Below are positions 26,851 through 36,789 of a stretch of DNA of 64,000 nucleotides, one piece after another. A program made the position numbers and the translations under genes. Below the pieces are notes generated by a model. The model was given only the letters and a program-made list of their open reading frames with translations, was not told the DNA's origin and ran no database searches. Position 1 is the first letter of the stretch. Every line of letters begins with the position of its first letter. Origin of the DNA: Planctomycetota bacterium (GTDB taxonomy: Bacteria > Planctomycetota > Planctomycetia > Pirellulales > Thermoguttaceae); contig JAKPGL010000183.1 of the NCBI GenBank assembly GCA_029550925.1, positions 1 through 64,000 of the forward strand, written 5' to 3'.

Positions 26851-27636
26851 TTACACAAATTTCGTCATTAACCAATCGGTCAGTCGGGGGAAGTGTCGAT
26901 TGAGCCAAAGGAGCACTTTGCCCCACCGGTAGGGGACGATTTCGTGTTTGCCGCGGCGGATGGCCTGGAGGACTTTTCGGGCGACATATTCCGCGGAAAC
27001 AGCCCGATGGGAAGGCCATCGAGGCCCGCCGCTGCGATGGATCACCCGTTCAAAAAATTCGGTTTCTGTCGTGCCGGGATGAACCATCAGTACATCAATC
27101 CCATGGCGCGCCCATTCCGCCCGAAGGGCTTCGCTGAATCCCTGCACGGCAAATTTGCTGGCGCAATACTCGGTGTTGTACGGGACGCCGCGCCGGCCCA
27201 AAATGGAACCGATGTTGACCACGATCGGTCGTCGGCCCAACTTCAAGAACGGCAAGGCCAGTCGGGTCATTTCTACAAGAGCAAAAAAGTTCACCTCCAT
27301 CACTTCCCGAAGTCGAGACGGAGTGGAGTCCTCGAACAGCCCGATGCACCCGACCCCCGCATTATTGACCAAAATATCCAATCCGCCGAATTGCTCCTGG
27401 GCGGTTTGGATGACCTTCAGTTGGAACATCGGTTGGGTAATGTCCCCGGCCGCCAGAGCGATAGTCCCGCCGTCGGTTTGGACCTGTTGGGCCAATTCTT
27501 GGAGTCGTTCCGCTCGCCGAGCGACGGCCACCACCTTGGCCCCTTGTTGGCACAACTGGCGGGCAATCTCTCGACCAATCCCGCTGGAAGCCCCGGTTAC
27601 CACCGCCCGACTATCTGCGATATTCCTTCGCGCCAT
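26851..27636 (-). CDS. Short-chain dehydrogenase/reductase
   Basis: A classical SDR of 261 residues. The NAD(P)-binding loop is TGASSGIG, with NNAG at the end of strand 4, and the catalytic Ser/Tyr/Lys set appears as NIGSILG and YCASK. The C-terminal part (RVIHRSGGPRWPSHRAVSAEYVARKVLQAIRRGKHEIVPY) resembles the DltE/acyl-group SDRs of unknown substrate. The frame runs upstream to 27717, but ATG at 27636 follows GAGGA at the proper distance and matches the usual N-terminus. Confidence 0.88.
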   Translation of the reverse strand: MARRNIADSRAVVTGASSGIGREIARQLCQQGAKVVAVARRAERLQELAQQVQTDGGTIALAAGDITQPMFQLKVIQTAQEQFGGLDILVNNAGVGCIGLFEDSTPSRLREVMEVNFFALVEMTRLALPFLKLGRRPIVVNIGSILGRRGVPYNTEYCASKFAVQGFSEALRAEWARHGIDVLMVHPGTTETEFFERVIHRSGGPRWPSHRAVSAEYVARKVLQAIRRGKHEIVPYRWGKVLLWLNRHFPRLTDWLMTKFV

Positions 27637-27787
27637 GCTCAGGAGTCCTCGGTTCGTCTTTGGGGAGGCGCTGTCCCGATGCTGCGACACGCAGTATATC
27701 CGGGCATTCAGCGCCATGGTTTAGCCTCTGTCTAATGATTTCGTTTTTTGATGACCCTTCCTACGAGAGCGCTTCGGATAGCTCGTC

Positions 27788-27880
27788 TCTTGGAAGCTCT
27801 AACAAAACGGCCTTTCCTACTTACTTCCTCCAGGGAGAGAGAATATTGGGGCTTCGTTTTGTTAGAGCCTCTTGGAAGCG
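27788..27880. repeat. Second repeat family (R2), copy 2, with inverted arms
   Basis: AGCTCTAACAAAACG (27795-27809) is inverted against CTTCGTTTTGTTAGAGCCTCT (27852-27872). TCTTGGAAG recurs beside both arms. The loop includes CTTCCTCCAGGGAGAGAGAA, which is also found in the 53.6-kb copy. It occupies the gap between the SDR and hflX. Confidence 0.55.
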
Positions 27881-27982
27881 TTGACTACCTCTGGGAAGTT
27901 TGGTAGCGGTTCTTTGTTTTAGAGAATCATTTTGGACGCAGCAGCGAACCAGTCAAGATGGGGCGGCCATTCCTGAGAAACA

Positions 27983-29338
27983 TTACGTTTCGGGAACGGC
28001 TTCGGTAGGGATGTCAAGGATCGTTTTTTCTTGTCTAGCCGAGGCGGTTCTCTCTTGCCCATCCCACTGGAACAGAGCGCGAACCTCTGGGTCCCGAAGC
28101 TGGAGGAGACAACGGCGAGCGATTCGGCAATGAAGCGTTATCCGATTGTCCTGGAACTGTTGGGAAAGGATTTCGGCGTGTTTGGCCAGAAAGGAGAGGC
28201 ATTTTCCGTTTTCAACGCCCACGACCACCTCCAGCTCGACGAATCCCCGGCCGAGGGTTTCCCGCACCGCGGCGGCAAGCTGATCGATCCCTTGGCCTGT
28301 GCGGGCGCTAATTGGAATGGCGTGAGGATACCGATTCAGCAGGCCGTCGAAGGCGGCGCGGTCTTGAACAGCATCCATTTTGTTCACTACCAAAAGGGTA
28401 TCCTTGGTTTGGATGCCGATCTCTTCCAGCACCCGATACGCCGCCGCTACTTGGTAGCCGACCGCCGGGTTGCTGCCGTCGGCCACGTGCAACAGGAGGT
28501 CTGCCTGACGGGCTTCTTCCAAGGTGGCTTTGAAACTGGCGATCAGATGGTGCGGCAAATCCCGGATGAATCCCACAGTATCGCTCAGCAGGACCGGCCC
28601 CCAGCCGGGTATCATCCAACGCCGGGTGCGGGTGTCCAAAGTGGCGAAAAGTTTATCGGCCACGAACACGTCCGAATCCGTCAACCGATTCAACAAGGTG
28701 CTTTTCCCCGCATTGGTATAACCGACCAGCGAGACCGTAGGGAATTCGGCTCGGGCGGCCGCCTCCCGCATTTTACGACGCTCCACTTGCCGCAACGCCG
28801 CCCGCAAATCCGAAATCCGCTTCTCCACGAGCCGACGGTCCACTTCCAACTGTTTTTCCCCAGGCCCGCGCAAACCGATCCCTTTACGCAACCGGGACAG
28901 GTGCGTCCACATCCGCCGAAGCCGAGGTCGCAAGTATTCCAACTGGGCCAACTCCACGGCCAAACAGGCTTCGTAGGTGCGCGCTCGACTGGCAAAAATA
29001 TCCAGCACCACTTCGGTCCGGTCCAGCACTTTAATATCCAGCACTTTTTCCAAATTGCGCACTTGGGCGGGAGTCAGATCGTTGTCGAAAATGACCACCT
29101 CGGCCTTTTGGCGTCGCACCAGATCGGCCAATTCTTGGAGTTTTCCTCGGCCGATGTACGTGCTGGCGTCCGGGGTCTGGCGACGCTGCACCAGCCGACC
29201 CACCACGATCGCTCCAGCCGCTTCGGCTAATCCCTGCAATTCGTCTAAGGGATTGTCTTCCTGCCGATGATTAGGCAACAAGACAGCCGCCAAAACAGCC
29301 GGTTCATGAACTAATGTCCTTTGTTCTATTTCGTACAC
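27983..29338 (-). CDS. hflX: GTPase HflX
   Basis: A 451-residue ribosome-associated GTPase that rescues or splits stalled ribosomes, often in heat stress. The N-terminal domain has the family motif YIGRGKLQELADLV and VIFDNDLTPAQVRNLE. The coiled linker contains RGPGEKQLEVDRR. The G domain has GYTNAGKSTLLNRL (G1), DTVGFIRDLP (G3) and NKMD (G4). The C-terminal extension is somewhat longer than in E. coli. A standalone minus-strand gene upstream of R2. Confidence 0.95.
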   Translation of the reverse strand: MYEIEQRTLVHEPAVLAAVLLPNHRQEDNPLDELQGLAEAAGAIVVGRLVQRRQTPDASTYIGRGKLQELADLVRRQKAEVVIFDNDLTPAQVRNLEKVLDIKVLDRTEVVLDIFASRARTYEACLAVELAQLEYLRPRLRRMWTHLSRLRKGIGLRGPGEKQLEVDRRLVEKRISDLRAALRQVERRKMREAAARAEFPTVSLVGYTNAGKSTLLNRLTDSDVFVADKLFATLDTRTRRWMIPGWGPVLLSDTVGFIRDLPHHLIASFKATLEEARQADLLLHVADGSNPAVGYQVAAAYRVLEEIGIQTKDTLLVVNKMDAVQDRAAFDGLLNRYPHAIPISARTGQGIDQLAAAVRETLGRGFVELEVVVGVENGKCLSFLAKHAEILSQQFQDNRITLHCRIARRCLLQLRDPEVRALFQWDGQERTASARQEKTILDIPTEAVPET

Positions 29339-29502
29339 CTTCTTGGACGCCCTCCTCCTTCTACAGGACTGGGAACCGATACGGCTTGGAAAACAAACCC
29401 CCTGTTGACCATGCCGCCCTCGAAATGAACTTTAACATCCCCAGAAAACGCCGATCTATCGCTTCTGCCGTCTATTCCCTCAATCTCAGGGCTATGGCTA
29501 AA

Positions 29503-30669
29503 CTATTCCTCTTCCGATTCTAATTCGCCCGCTAAAATTCGGCAATAACTTTCATACCGGCGCTGATCCAATCGGCCGTCAGCCACTGCGTTTTTCACCG
29601 CGCAATCCGCCTCGTGCGTATGGGTGCAATCGGGAAACTTGCAAAAATTGATGTAGGGGCGAAAATCTCGGAAGAAATTCACGACTTCCGCCGCGGCAAC
29701 GTCCCAAAGCTCAAACTGTCGAATCCCCGGCGTATCCACCACATACCCGCCAAAACAGAGCGGCAGCAACCGAGCGGTCGTCGTCGTATGCCGCCCCTTT
29801 TGGCTCTCCGGACTGACCGACGCCACCCGAAGCCGAAGCCCGCTATCCACCGCATTCAATAGCGACGACTTGCCCACCCCGCTTTGCCCGGCCATCACAC
29901 TCTGCCGATCCCGAAGCACCCGACGCAATCGCTCGATCCCCCAACCCGTTCGGGCGCTGAGCAGCAACACCTGATACCCCATCTGACTATAAAGGCCCGT
30001 CAAAGGTTGCAGTTGGGCTGGATCAACCAGGTCGATCTTATTGATACAGATCACCGGACGCATCTGCCCCTTTTCCGCGGCGATCAGCATCCGGTCGATG
30101 AGGTTCGGCTTCAGCGGCGGCTCGGCGGCGCTGCAGACGATCAACACCTGCTCTACGTTGGCCACGATCACCTGCTGGCGGCCGTGACTAGATCGGCTCA
30201 AAATACCCCGCCGAGGCTCCACCCGCTCGATGACCCCTTCGCCGGTCGCCTCCCTGACCGGTCGAAACATCACCCGATCGCCCACCGCAATCACATGCCG
30301 CTGTTCCGTCTGGAGGGTTTTTAACACCCGCCGGGTGGTACACCGATACACGCGGCCATCCGGGCCTTGTACTTCGCTCCACAAACCGTGCAGACTCAGC
30401 ACCCGCCCCGGACGACACACCGCCTCGTCCACTTCCAATAATACCGGGATGCTGGGATCGGTCTCGTCCGGAGGAGGCGCACCCCGGACGGTCCGCCGAC
30501 GAGTCAACTCCCCTTTGCCGCTCAGACGCTCCTGCCGATCCAGCAACGCCTCGTCTTCTTCCCCCAAATCCTCCCGGTCGAACAAGCGGGTCCAATCTTT
30601 GGACCGGGTGCGTTCCGCCCGGTTTTTGCGAAAATCGGCTCGGGTTTTACGTCCTTTTTTTTCGTCCAT
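29503..30669 (-). CDS. rsgA: Ribosome small-subunit-dependent GTPase A
   Basis: A 388-residue circularly permuted GTPase acting in late 30S assembly. An OB-fold region (VYRCTTRRVLKTLQTEQRHVIAVGDRV) precedes the G domain: NKIDLV, then GQSGVGKSSLLNAV and DTPGIRQFELWD. The C-terminal zinc site is CKFPDCTHTHEADCAVK. The frame runs upstream to 30738, but ATG at 30669 gives MDEKKGRKTRADFRKNR, the basic N-terminus expected in planctomycete RsgA. It sits 106 bases downstream of the FHA gene and may be co-transcribed. Confidence 0.94.
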   Translation of the reverse strand: MDEKKGRKTRADFRKNRAERTRSKDWTRLFDREDLGEEDEALLDRQERLSGKGELTRRRTVRGAPPPDETDPSIPVLLEVDEAVCRPGRVLSLHGLWSEVQGPDGRVYRCTTRRVLKTLQTEQRHVIAVGDRVMFRPVREATGEGVIERVEPRRGILSRSSHGRQQVIVANVEQVLIVCSAAEPPLKPNLIDRMLIAAEKGQMRPVICINKIDLVDPAQLQPLTGLYSQMGYQVLLLSARTGWGIERLRRVLRDRQSVMAGQSGVGKSSLLNAVDSGLRLRVASVSPESQKGRHTTTTARLLPLCFGGYVVDTPGIRQFELWDVAAAEVVNFFRDFRPYINFCKFPDCTHTHEADCAVKNAVADGRLDQRRYESYCRILAGELESEEE

Positions 30670-30775
30670 ACGACCAGCCAGGTCCCCCCGGCAATGATTG
30701 ACGCCCCACAGGTTGCACGCCGTTCCCGCGGAAAGCAAGGCCTGCCGAGCCGGTCTGCCTTGGGCAATCGGCTAC

Positions 30776-31294
30776 TTAGGGCTGCTTATCCGACGGCTTG
30801 TGCTGCGAGGAATACTTCCGAATGTCTCCGGGCATATCTTTCGGCAGTTCTTTGGTAATTTCGTACCCACCCGGTTCCTCGTCTGAAGAATCGGCTATTT
30901 TCCAAGGACGACCTTTCCGAGAGACCAAACCCGCCCGCTCCAATAGGGACTGAGAAAAAACGTCCGTTTCGGTCTCATCCGGCGGCGGTGGACCTACCGC
31001 CCCTAAATCCACCGGAGAATACCGCAATTCATACCGGTGTTTGGCAATCGAAAGGATATCCCCTGGATCGACCCGCTTTTCGGTAACCCGAACTCCGTTG
31101 ACCTTCGTGCCGTTTCGGCTATTCAAGTCCCGAACATACCAGTAGCCGCCAATCACCGTTAACTGACAATGATGGGCGGAAACATTGGAAAACCGAAGCA
31201 CAATGTCGCAGCTTTCTCGGCGCCCCACTAAAAGATTCTTCTTCAATAAAGGTATGGGATCTCCACCGCCTTGGGGAATCAACTCGCCATACAT
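30776..31294 (-). CDS. FHA-domain protein
   Basis: A 172-residue protein with an FHA phosphothreonine-binding domain at about residues 15-95: LVGRRESCDIVLRFSNVSAHHCQL and RDLNSRNGTKVNGVRV contain the conserved Gly-Arg, Ser-His and Asn residues. The C-terminal 70 residues are charged with no recognised domain. The frame extends upstream into repeat E, but ATG at 31294 has GGAGGAGAGGA just before it. Its phosphopeptide partner is unknown; protein kinases are common in these bacteria and one lies at 48.8 kb. Confidence 0.85.
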   Translation of the reverse strand: MYGELIPQGGGDPIPLLKKNLLVGRRESCDIVLRFSNVSAHHCQLTVIGGYWYVRDLNSRNGTKVNGVRVTEKRVDPGDILSIAKHRYELRYSPVDLGAVGPPPPDETETDVFSQSLLERAGLVSRKGRPWKIADSSDEEPGGYEITKELPKDMPGDIRKYSSQHKPSDKQP

Positions 31295-31338
31295 GAATTC
31301 CTCTCCTCCGAATGAATAAAAGAATGCTGTTTTTGAGA

Positions 31339-31545
31339 GTAACATTTTAGCCGAATGCAGGACCTTGCCATTCCCGCGCAAACGGGAATCTAGGCTTCTT
31401 GCAGCCTCTACTTAGGAGGAATAACCACGTAGCCGCCTCATAGTCCCCTGGATTCCCGCTAGAGCGGCAGTGCCATTTCTGCCGGAAAAATCTCGGGTTT
31501 TGGTTAAGAAAATCCCGGCACTTCTGCACTCGGCTGAACAATTAC
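31339..31545. repeat. MITE-like element, copy E (207 bp)
   Basis: Terminal inverted repeats at 31339-31360 (GTAACATTTTAGCCGAATGC) and 31524-31545 (diverged at 5 of 22). Interior: CATTCCCGCGCAAACGGGAA, then TCTAGGCTTCTTGCAGCCTC as in copy G, then a right arm (CCCGCTAGAGCGGCAGTG) matching copy A in inverted orientation. No clear flanking direct repeat. It lies just upstream of the FHA gene, 45 bases from its start codon. Confidence 0.8.
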
Positions 31546-31693
31546 GAAAATTTTCTTTCCCCCGCCCGGATTACTTCCGAAACGCCCCTCCTTTGTAGTG
31601 TAAAAAGAAGTTCCCACTTCGTCAACAAAATGGCGTGATCTACTCATTCAATAAATTGCCTATTCTGCCTACTCTTCTTCTTTGGTTCCCTTT

Positions 31694-32992
31694 TTATCGG
31701 GAAATCTCCCCCCTGGATAACGGCAGGATATATTGGGGAGCGTCGGTGAGGGTAATCGGCAGGCCATCCGGCCCGGCAGTTCGGTTGCCCAGCGGCTGGC
31801 CGGTGTGGTCGATCAACCGATACTGCCCCTCTGGTAGGGGGAGCTTTCGCTCCCGAGGGCTATCGGCCAACGTCCAGGCCACCCATCGGCTCTCTTCACC
31901 CTTCTGAAACCGCAACAGATAATCCTCCTCCTCCGGGAGTTTCACCTGCTGGGCAAACCGGAACCCCGCCAATTGGGTGGTCAACGTCTTGGCCGCCAAG
32001 TAGGCAGGTTTTGGATCATAGACCGGCGTGCGGTCCTTGAAATAAGGCTCTCGCACTGTTCCGAAATGATGTTCAGGTTCCTTTGGATCGGGGCCGTCGT
32101 CGTGCCAGTCGTACCAAATTGACAGCGGTACATCACACAACAGGTTCACCAAAAATTGTCGGGCCAGGTATTTTCCTTGTTTCGTTTCGTCGAAGTTCTT
32201 CCAGACTGCACTATAGCCCCATTCACCCGAAAGGATCGGGATCTTCTTACCGGGCGGGGCGTATTTGTCGATCAAGGCCCGAAGTTTGGCGTATTCTTCT
32301 CGCACGGTTTCCGGCGGCTTGTGCCGGTACGGATGCACCGAAACGGCGTCCCAATACTCCAACAGGCCCCCTTGGAAGCAGGCTTCCAAAAACTTCATGT
32401 CGATCTGGGAGGTTGCCGGACCGATATAAAGCTCTTTCGGCGCTACGTGCCGGATTGCTTTGCCGACCTCTTTGGCCAAGAGGACGTAATCCTGCACATT
32501 AGGTTTGGGTTTCCAGAAGTGGATGTTCGGCTCGTTATACATTTCCCAGAGGATGCCTCGGCCTTGGTATCGTTGGACGGCGGCGGCTGCCCATCGGGCC
32601 ATCGCTTGCCGACCTTCGTCCGTATAGGGCGACAGACCTTTGTCGTAGAAGCGGTTCGAATAGTCCAGGATGAACAAGACCCGGATTTTATGCGGTTCCA
32701 GGGCGGCCAAAAGCCGATCATACGCAGAAAAATCGTACTGGCCTTTTTCCCGTTCGGTGGCTGCCCAGGTTAGGTCCATCCGGATCCAGGCGAATCCGGC
32801 CTCGGCCAGCATGTTCATTTCTCCCGGCTTAGGATCGGTAAAGTGAATATTGACCCCGAAAGCCTGGGGGACCACCGCTTCGGGCAAGCCCCGTCCATCG
32901 GTTCCCGCCGGTTTGTCTTCGCACCTGCTACTTCCCCCGACTCCCGTTAGGAACCAAAAACTAAGCATCCCGACCAAGAATGGTTTTCTCAT
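31694..32992 (-). CDS. Secreted clan GH-A glycoside hydrolase
   Basis: A 432-residue (beta/alpha)8 glycosidase with an N-terminal signal peptide (about 1-22). Catalytic residues of clan GH-A are recognisable: the acid/base Glu154 in WEMYNEPN and the nucleophile Glu257 in ILSGEWGYSAVW. The order resembles GH39 or GH5-like cellulase families. The substrate is not determinable. The frame opens at 33082, but ATG at 32992 carries the signal peptide and a GAGGAG site. It ends with a short all-beta part (about 370-432) that may be an accessory sandwich. Confidence 0.85.
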   Translation of the reverse strand: MRKPFLVGMLSFWFLTGVGGSSRCEDKPAGTDGRGLPEAVVPQAFGVNIHFTDPKPGEMNMLAEAGFAWIRMDLTWAATEREKGQYDFSAYDRLLAALEPHKIRVLFILDYSNRFYDKGLSPYTDEGRQAMARWAAAAVQRYQGRGILWEMYNEPNIHFWKPKPNVQDYVLLAKEVGKAIRHVAPKELYIGPATSQIDMKFLEACFQGGLLEYWDAVSVHPYRHKPPETVREEYAKLRALIDKYAPPGKKIPILSGEWGYSAVWKNFDETKQGKYLARQFLVNLLCDVPLSIWYDWHDDGPDPKEPEHHFGTVREPYFKDRTPVYDPKPAYLAAKTLTTQLAGFRFAQQVKLPEEEDYLLRFQKGEESRWVAWTLADSPRERKLPLPEGQYRLIDHTGQPLGNRTAGPDGLPITLTDAPQYILPLSRGEISR

Positions 32993-33103
32993 CGCGTTGT
33001 TCTCCTCAGTAGCTAATAGGTTTCGACAGCAGTTCTCGAAGTTTAGTTCCCAAAAGCTCCTGGGTGTCGGTAGGTTCGCCAATGGCAGGTTGGGCGTCGA
33101 GCT

Positions 33104-34975
33104 TTAGAACTCCCGCAGGAGTTCATGGGCGCCTTTGTGCATTTCGTACCAGAAATCCAGGGCGGCTTCGGAGCGATTGGTCTGGTATCGCTGGAGCCAG
33201 GCGTCTAGTTCGGGATTGGTTTCGCCTTCCACCTCTCGTTTTCGCCGTAGAAAGCCGAGCACATAGTCGATGTTCCGTTCGGCCTCCCAGTAGATGGAGG
33301 CGTTTCGGCTATGGATTCGGCTGGCAGTGATGGAGATTTGTTGGAGGTATTTGTCTTTTTTCCCGTACAGGGCGCCGATGATTTCCGGGATCATCGTTTC
33401 GGCCCAGGCGCGGTGGAACCGGCACATGCCGCAGTTGTCCAGGATGAGTTCGTTCATGAACTGTTGGGCGTTTCGCTGGCCGAGTTCCCGGGGCGGCAAA
33501 AAGTCGTACCCATAATACATGAAGTATTTCCCCATGATCGCCATCGGCGACAGCACGCCGGGCGTCCAGTACTGGTTGGGGACCATCCAGCCGCGCCGCC
33601 CAAAACCAACATGGACAAAGCAATCCAAAATCGCCTTGCCGCGTTCACGCGACAATTGCCGGGCCAATCGGCGGGCGCCTTCGCTCAACTGCAAAATTCC
33701 CCGCTGCTGCAAGATGCCCTCGACCAATTGGACGCCCAGTTGGGCGTTGTGGGCCGAATCCGCCTCTGGATCGAAATGGTCCAGGTCCCAATGGGGCCGA
33801 TCGTTGACTCCCAGTTCTTCCGGGCGCAAAAGCCCCGTGTCCAGACAGTCCATCAGCCAGGCCAACACGCCGCCGGCCGAAATGGCGTCGAAACCGGCCG
33901 AATCCACCCGGTGGACCAATTGTTCGGCCGCCCGCTGATCGAAAACGCCGCACAGCGGCCCGAGGGCCTGATAGGGTTCATAATCTTTTTTATACTTGCC
34001 ATATTGTTTTTTGCAAACAGCGGGGCACGGCTCGCCGCAGTCGCACTGTCGTTTTTGCTGGATCGTCTCCTCGTTGAACTGGCGAAGGTAATGTTCGACG
34101 ACCAGGCGTTGGTGGATTTCCTGACGGCGTTCTTCCGGGTCGTAAATGCTTCGATAATTGCAGTACAGGAGCCGACCGCCCAACGTAGCAAAGTTCACCC
34201 CAAAGGTGCCGCCGGTTTGGAACTTCGGGTCGAAGCGGTATTTGGTGGTGGCCTCGAAATCGACGGCCATGAGACGCTTATTGTATTTGTCGGCGAACCA
34301 TTGGTCGGCCACTTTGCGGTCGCGGAAGTCTTCGTCGATGTGGGTGCCGCCGAAGACGATGGCGGCCAAGTTATGGTCCCGGAGCATTTTGGTTCCCATA
34401 CCGCCCCGGCCGGCCCAGGTTTCCGCAGCCGTCAGTTTTCCCTGCTGAATCGGCGCCGAGGCAATGGCGCCGAAATCGGTCTTTTCGGCGGCTGGTCCGA
34501 CGGCCAGCACGCGCGGGTCCGTGCTATATCGGCCGCCGTATCGCTGGAGGGCCAATTCCATCATCGCATACACGCCGCCCTGTTCCCAGACCGTATGGAG
34601 ATTCACCGGCGAAAGTTCCACTTCCACGTGATCGCCGCCGGTCCGGTTCAGATAGAGGATCGACGGTTGAACGGCCCGGCCGACCAGGGTAAGCATATTC
34701 AGCCCCAAATTGTCGAACACCAGAGCCGCCCCCCCCATCGTCGAAATGTAGAAACCACCCCAACAGGGTGAAAAGCCGGTAACGATCAACCGGTTGGAGC
34801 CGGGCAGGATCGACCCGGCCAAAAGCCCCGCTCCGATATTGAGCGAATTGAATCGCCCGGCCAAGTGCAGCCCCAGATCGACCGGTCCGAAGAACGGCTC
34901 CCCCACAGGAAACCGATCAATCCGGTAATACCCGGTCTCTACATCGACAAACAACACCCGCTGATGCGTATCCAT
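33104..34975 (-). CDS. Aldehyde:ferredoxin oxidoreductase-family enzyme
   Basis: A 623-residue member of the tungsto/molybdopterin AOR family, which oxidises aldehydes to acids with ferredoxin as acceptor. The usual length is about 600. Present: the pterin-binding N-terminal beta domain with STMGGAALVFDNLGLN, and WAGRGGMGTKMLRDHNLAAIVFGG. The cluster-ligand region near residue 310 reads CDCGEPCPAVC (four Cys, spaced CxCxxxCxxxC). DNCGMCRFHR near residue 515 supplies the last ligand position. No signal peptide. Cytosolic AORs are known mainly from anaerobes and thermophiles. AGGAG lies just upstream of the ATG. The true substrate is not known. Confidence 0.88.
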   Translation of the reverse strand: MDTHQRVLFVDVETGYYRIDRFPVGEPFFGPVDLGLHLAGRFNSLNIGAGLLAGSILPGSNRLIVTGFSPCWGGFYISTMGGAALVFDNLGLNMLTLVGRAVQPSILYLNRTGGDHVEVELSPVNLHTVWEQGGVYAMMELALQRYGGRYSTDPRVLAVGPAAEKTDFGAIASAPIQQGKLTAAETWAGRGGMGTKMLRDHNLAAIVFGGTHIDEDFRDRKVADQWFADKYNKRLMAVDFEATTKYRFDPKFQTGGTFGVNFATLGGRLLYCNYRSIYDPEERRQEIHQRLVVEHYLRQFNEETIQQKRQCDCGEPCPAVCKKQYGKYKKDYEPYQALGPLCGVFDQRAAEQLVHRVDSAGFDAISAGGVLAWLMDCLDTGLLRPEELGVNDRPHWDLDHFDPEADSAHNAQLGVQLVEGILQQRGILQLSEGARRLARQLSRERGKAILDCFVHVGFGRRGWMVPNQYWTPGVLSPMAIMGKYFMYYGYDFLPPRELGQRNAQQFMNELILDNCGMCRFHRAWAETMIPEIIGALYGKKDKYLQQISITASRIHSRNASIYWEAERNIDYVLGFLRRKREVEGETNPELDAWLQRYQTNRSEAALDFWYEMHKGAHELLREF

Positions 34976-35082
34976 GCAGCACTCCTACCCGATACTAAAA
35001 AGAAAGAAAGGCAACATTTTATTATTCTGCCCAATAGACCGGCTGACCAGCCGGAGGGACAGATGGCCATGTAGCGGAAAGG

Positions 35083-36789
35083 TTAGGCCCCGTCGGTCTG
35101 TTGGGCCTGGAGACTTTTCTCGATTTTGGCCCAGGTGTCTTTCAGCGTTACCGTGCGGTTGAAGACCAGTCGGCCGGGCCGGCTGTCCGGGTCCATACAA
35201 AAATATCCGAGCCGCTCGAATTGGAAACGATCGCCGGGCCGGGCGTCGGCCAGACTCGGTTCCACCATGCAGCCGTCAAGCACCTGGAGAGAATCGGGAT
35301 TGACGGCGTTAAGCCAATTTTCTCCTTCGGGCAGTTCATCGGGATAGGGTGTGGTCAAAAGAGGATCATAGATGCGGACCTCCGCAGCGGCGGCGTGAGC
35401 GGCCGACACCCAATGGATGGTCCCCTTGACTTTCCGTCCGTCCGGCGTATTGCCGCCGCGGGTGGCCGGATCATACGTACATCGCAGCTCCACGACCTCG
35501 CCGGTAGCCGCGTCTTTGACCACCTCCCGACAGGTGATCAGATAGGCCCATCGCAATCGCACCTCCCGACCGGGTGAAAGCCGATAATACTTCGGCGGCG
35601 GAACCTCCCGAAAATCGTCCTGCTCAATGTAAATCACCCGTGAGAATGGCACTTGCCGGGTCCCCATCCCGGGGTCTTCCGGATTGTTGACCGCATCCAG
35701 GTATTCCACCTGGCCTTCCGGATAGTTTTCAATCACCACCCGAAGCGGCCGTAGGACAGCCATGACCCGCTGCGCCCGCTTGTTCAGGTCTTCCCGCAGG
35801 CAATGCTCCAAAAGCTGGATATCGACCACACTGTCCTGCTTGGCGACTCCGATCGTTTTGCAAAACAGCCAGATCGACTCCGGCGTGTATCCCCGACGGC
35901 GCAGGCCCCGGATGGTGGGCATCCGCGGATCGTCCCAACCACGGACCAGTTTCTCCTGCACCAGTTGCAAGAGTTTCCGTTTGCTCATCACCGTATAGGT
36001 GAGGTTCAGCCGGGCAAACTCTATCTGCCGAGGATGAAACACGCCCAACTGCTCCAGAAACCAATCGTACAACGGCCGATGATTCTCAAACTCCAGCGTG
36101 CAGATCGAATGGGTGATGCCTTCGATGGAATCCGATTGGCCGTGCGCCCAGTCGTAAGTCGGATAAATACACCACTGATCGCCCACGTGGGGATGCGGCA
36201 CATGGAGAATGCGATACATGATCGGATCGCGCATGTTCAGGTTCGGATGGGCCATGTCGATCTTGGCCCGAAGGGTCCGGGAACCATCGGGAAACTCTCC
36301 GGCGCGCATCCGAGCGAACAGGTCCAGATTTTCTTCCACGCTTCGGTCCCGATAGGGACTATTTCGGCCTGGCTGGGTCAGCGTGCCGCGATAGTCTCGA
36401 ATCTCGTCGGCCGACAGATCGCACACATACGCCTTGCCCATTTTGATCAATTGGACGGCCCACTGGTAAAGCTGCTCGAAATAGTCCGAGGCGTAAAACT
36501 CCCGGTCCTCCCAGTCGGCGCCTAACCAACGGACATCTTCCCGGATGGCGTCGATGTATTCCTGAGACTCCTTCACCGGGTTGGTGTCGTCGTAGCGGAG
36601 GTTGAACTTGCCGCCAAACTCTTTGGCGATACTGTAGTTGAGGATGATCGCCTTGGCGTGGCCGATGTGCAGATAGCCGTTCGGCTCGGGCGGAAAACGG
36701 GTGTGGACCCGGCCGCCAAATCGGCCGGTCTGAATGTCCTCCAAAATAATCTCTCGGATGAAATCGGTGGGTTCTGCTGGTTTGGCCAT
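35083..36789 (-). CDS. glnS: Glutaminyl-tRNA synthetase
   Basis: A 568-residue class I aminoacyl-tRNA synthetase charging tRNA-Gln directly. Motifs are [14 protein letters not shown] (HIGH) and [11 protein letters not shown] (KMSKS-type). The C-terminal anticodon-binding beta-barrels follow ([20 protein letters not shown]-like region, and [16 protein letters not shown]). Its presence implies a direct glutaminylation route rather than only the transamidation pathway. The gene stands alone with long flanking gaps. Confidence 0.95.
   Translation of the reverse strand: MAKPAEPTDFIREIILEDIQTGRFGGRVHTRFPPEPNGYLHIGHAKAIILNYSIAKEFGGKFNLRYDDTNPVKESQEYIDAIREDVRWLGADWEDREFYASDYFEQLYQWAVQLIKMGKAYVCDLSADEIRDYRGTLTQPGRNSPYRDRSVEENLDLFARMRAGEFPDGSRTLRAKIDMAHPNLNMRDPIMYRILHVPHPHVGDQWCIYPTYDWAHGQSDSIEGITHSICTLEFENHRPLYDWFLEQLGVFHPRQIEFARLNLTYTVMSKRKLLQLVQEKLVRGWDDPRMPTIRGLRRRGYTPESIWLFCKTIGVAKQDSVVDIQLLEHCLREDLNKRAQRVMAVLRPLRVVIENYPEGQVEYLDAVNNPEDPGMGTRQVPFSRVIYIEQDDFREVPPPKYYRLSPGREVRLRWAYLITCREVVKDAATGEVVELRCTYDPATRGGNTPDGRKVKGTIHWVSAAHAAAAEVRIYDPLLTTPYPDELPEGENWLNAVNPDSLQVLDGCMVEPSLADARPGDRFQFERLGYFCMDPDSRPGRLVFNRTVTLKDTWAKIEKSLQAQQTDGA

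Noticed and set aside
33311-34771. 486-codon plus-strand frame opposite the AOR gene
   Set aside because: It is the antisense shadow of a strongly recognised minus-strand gene.
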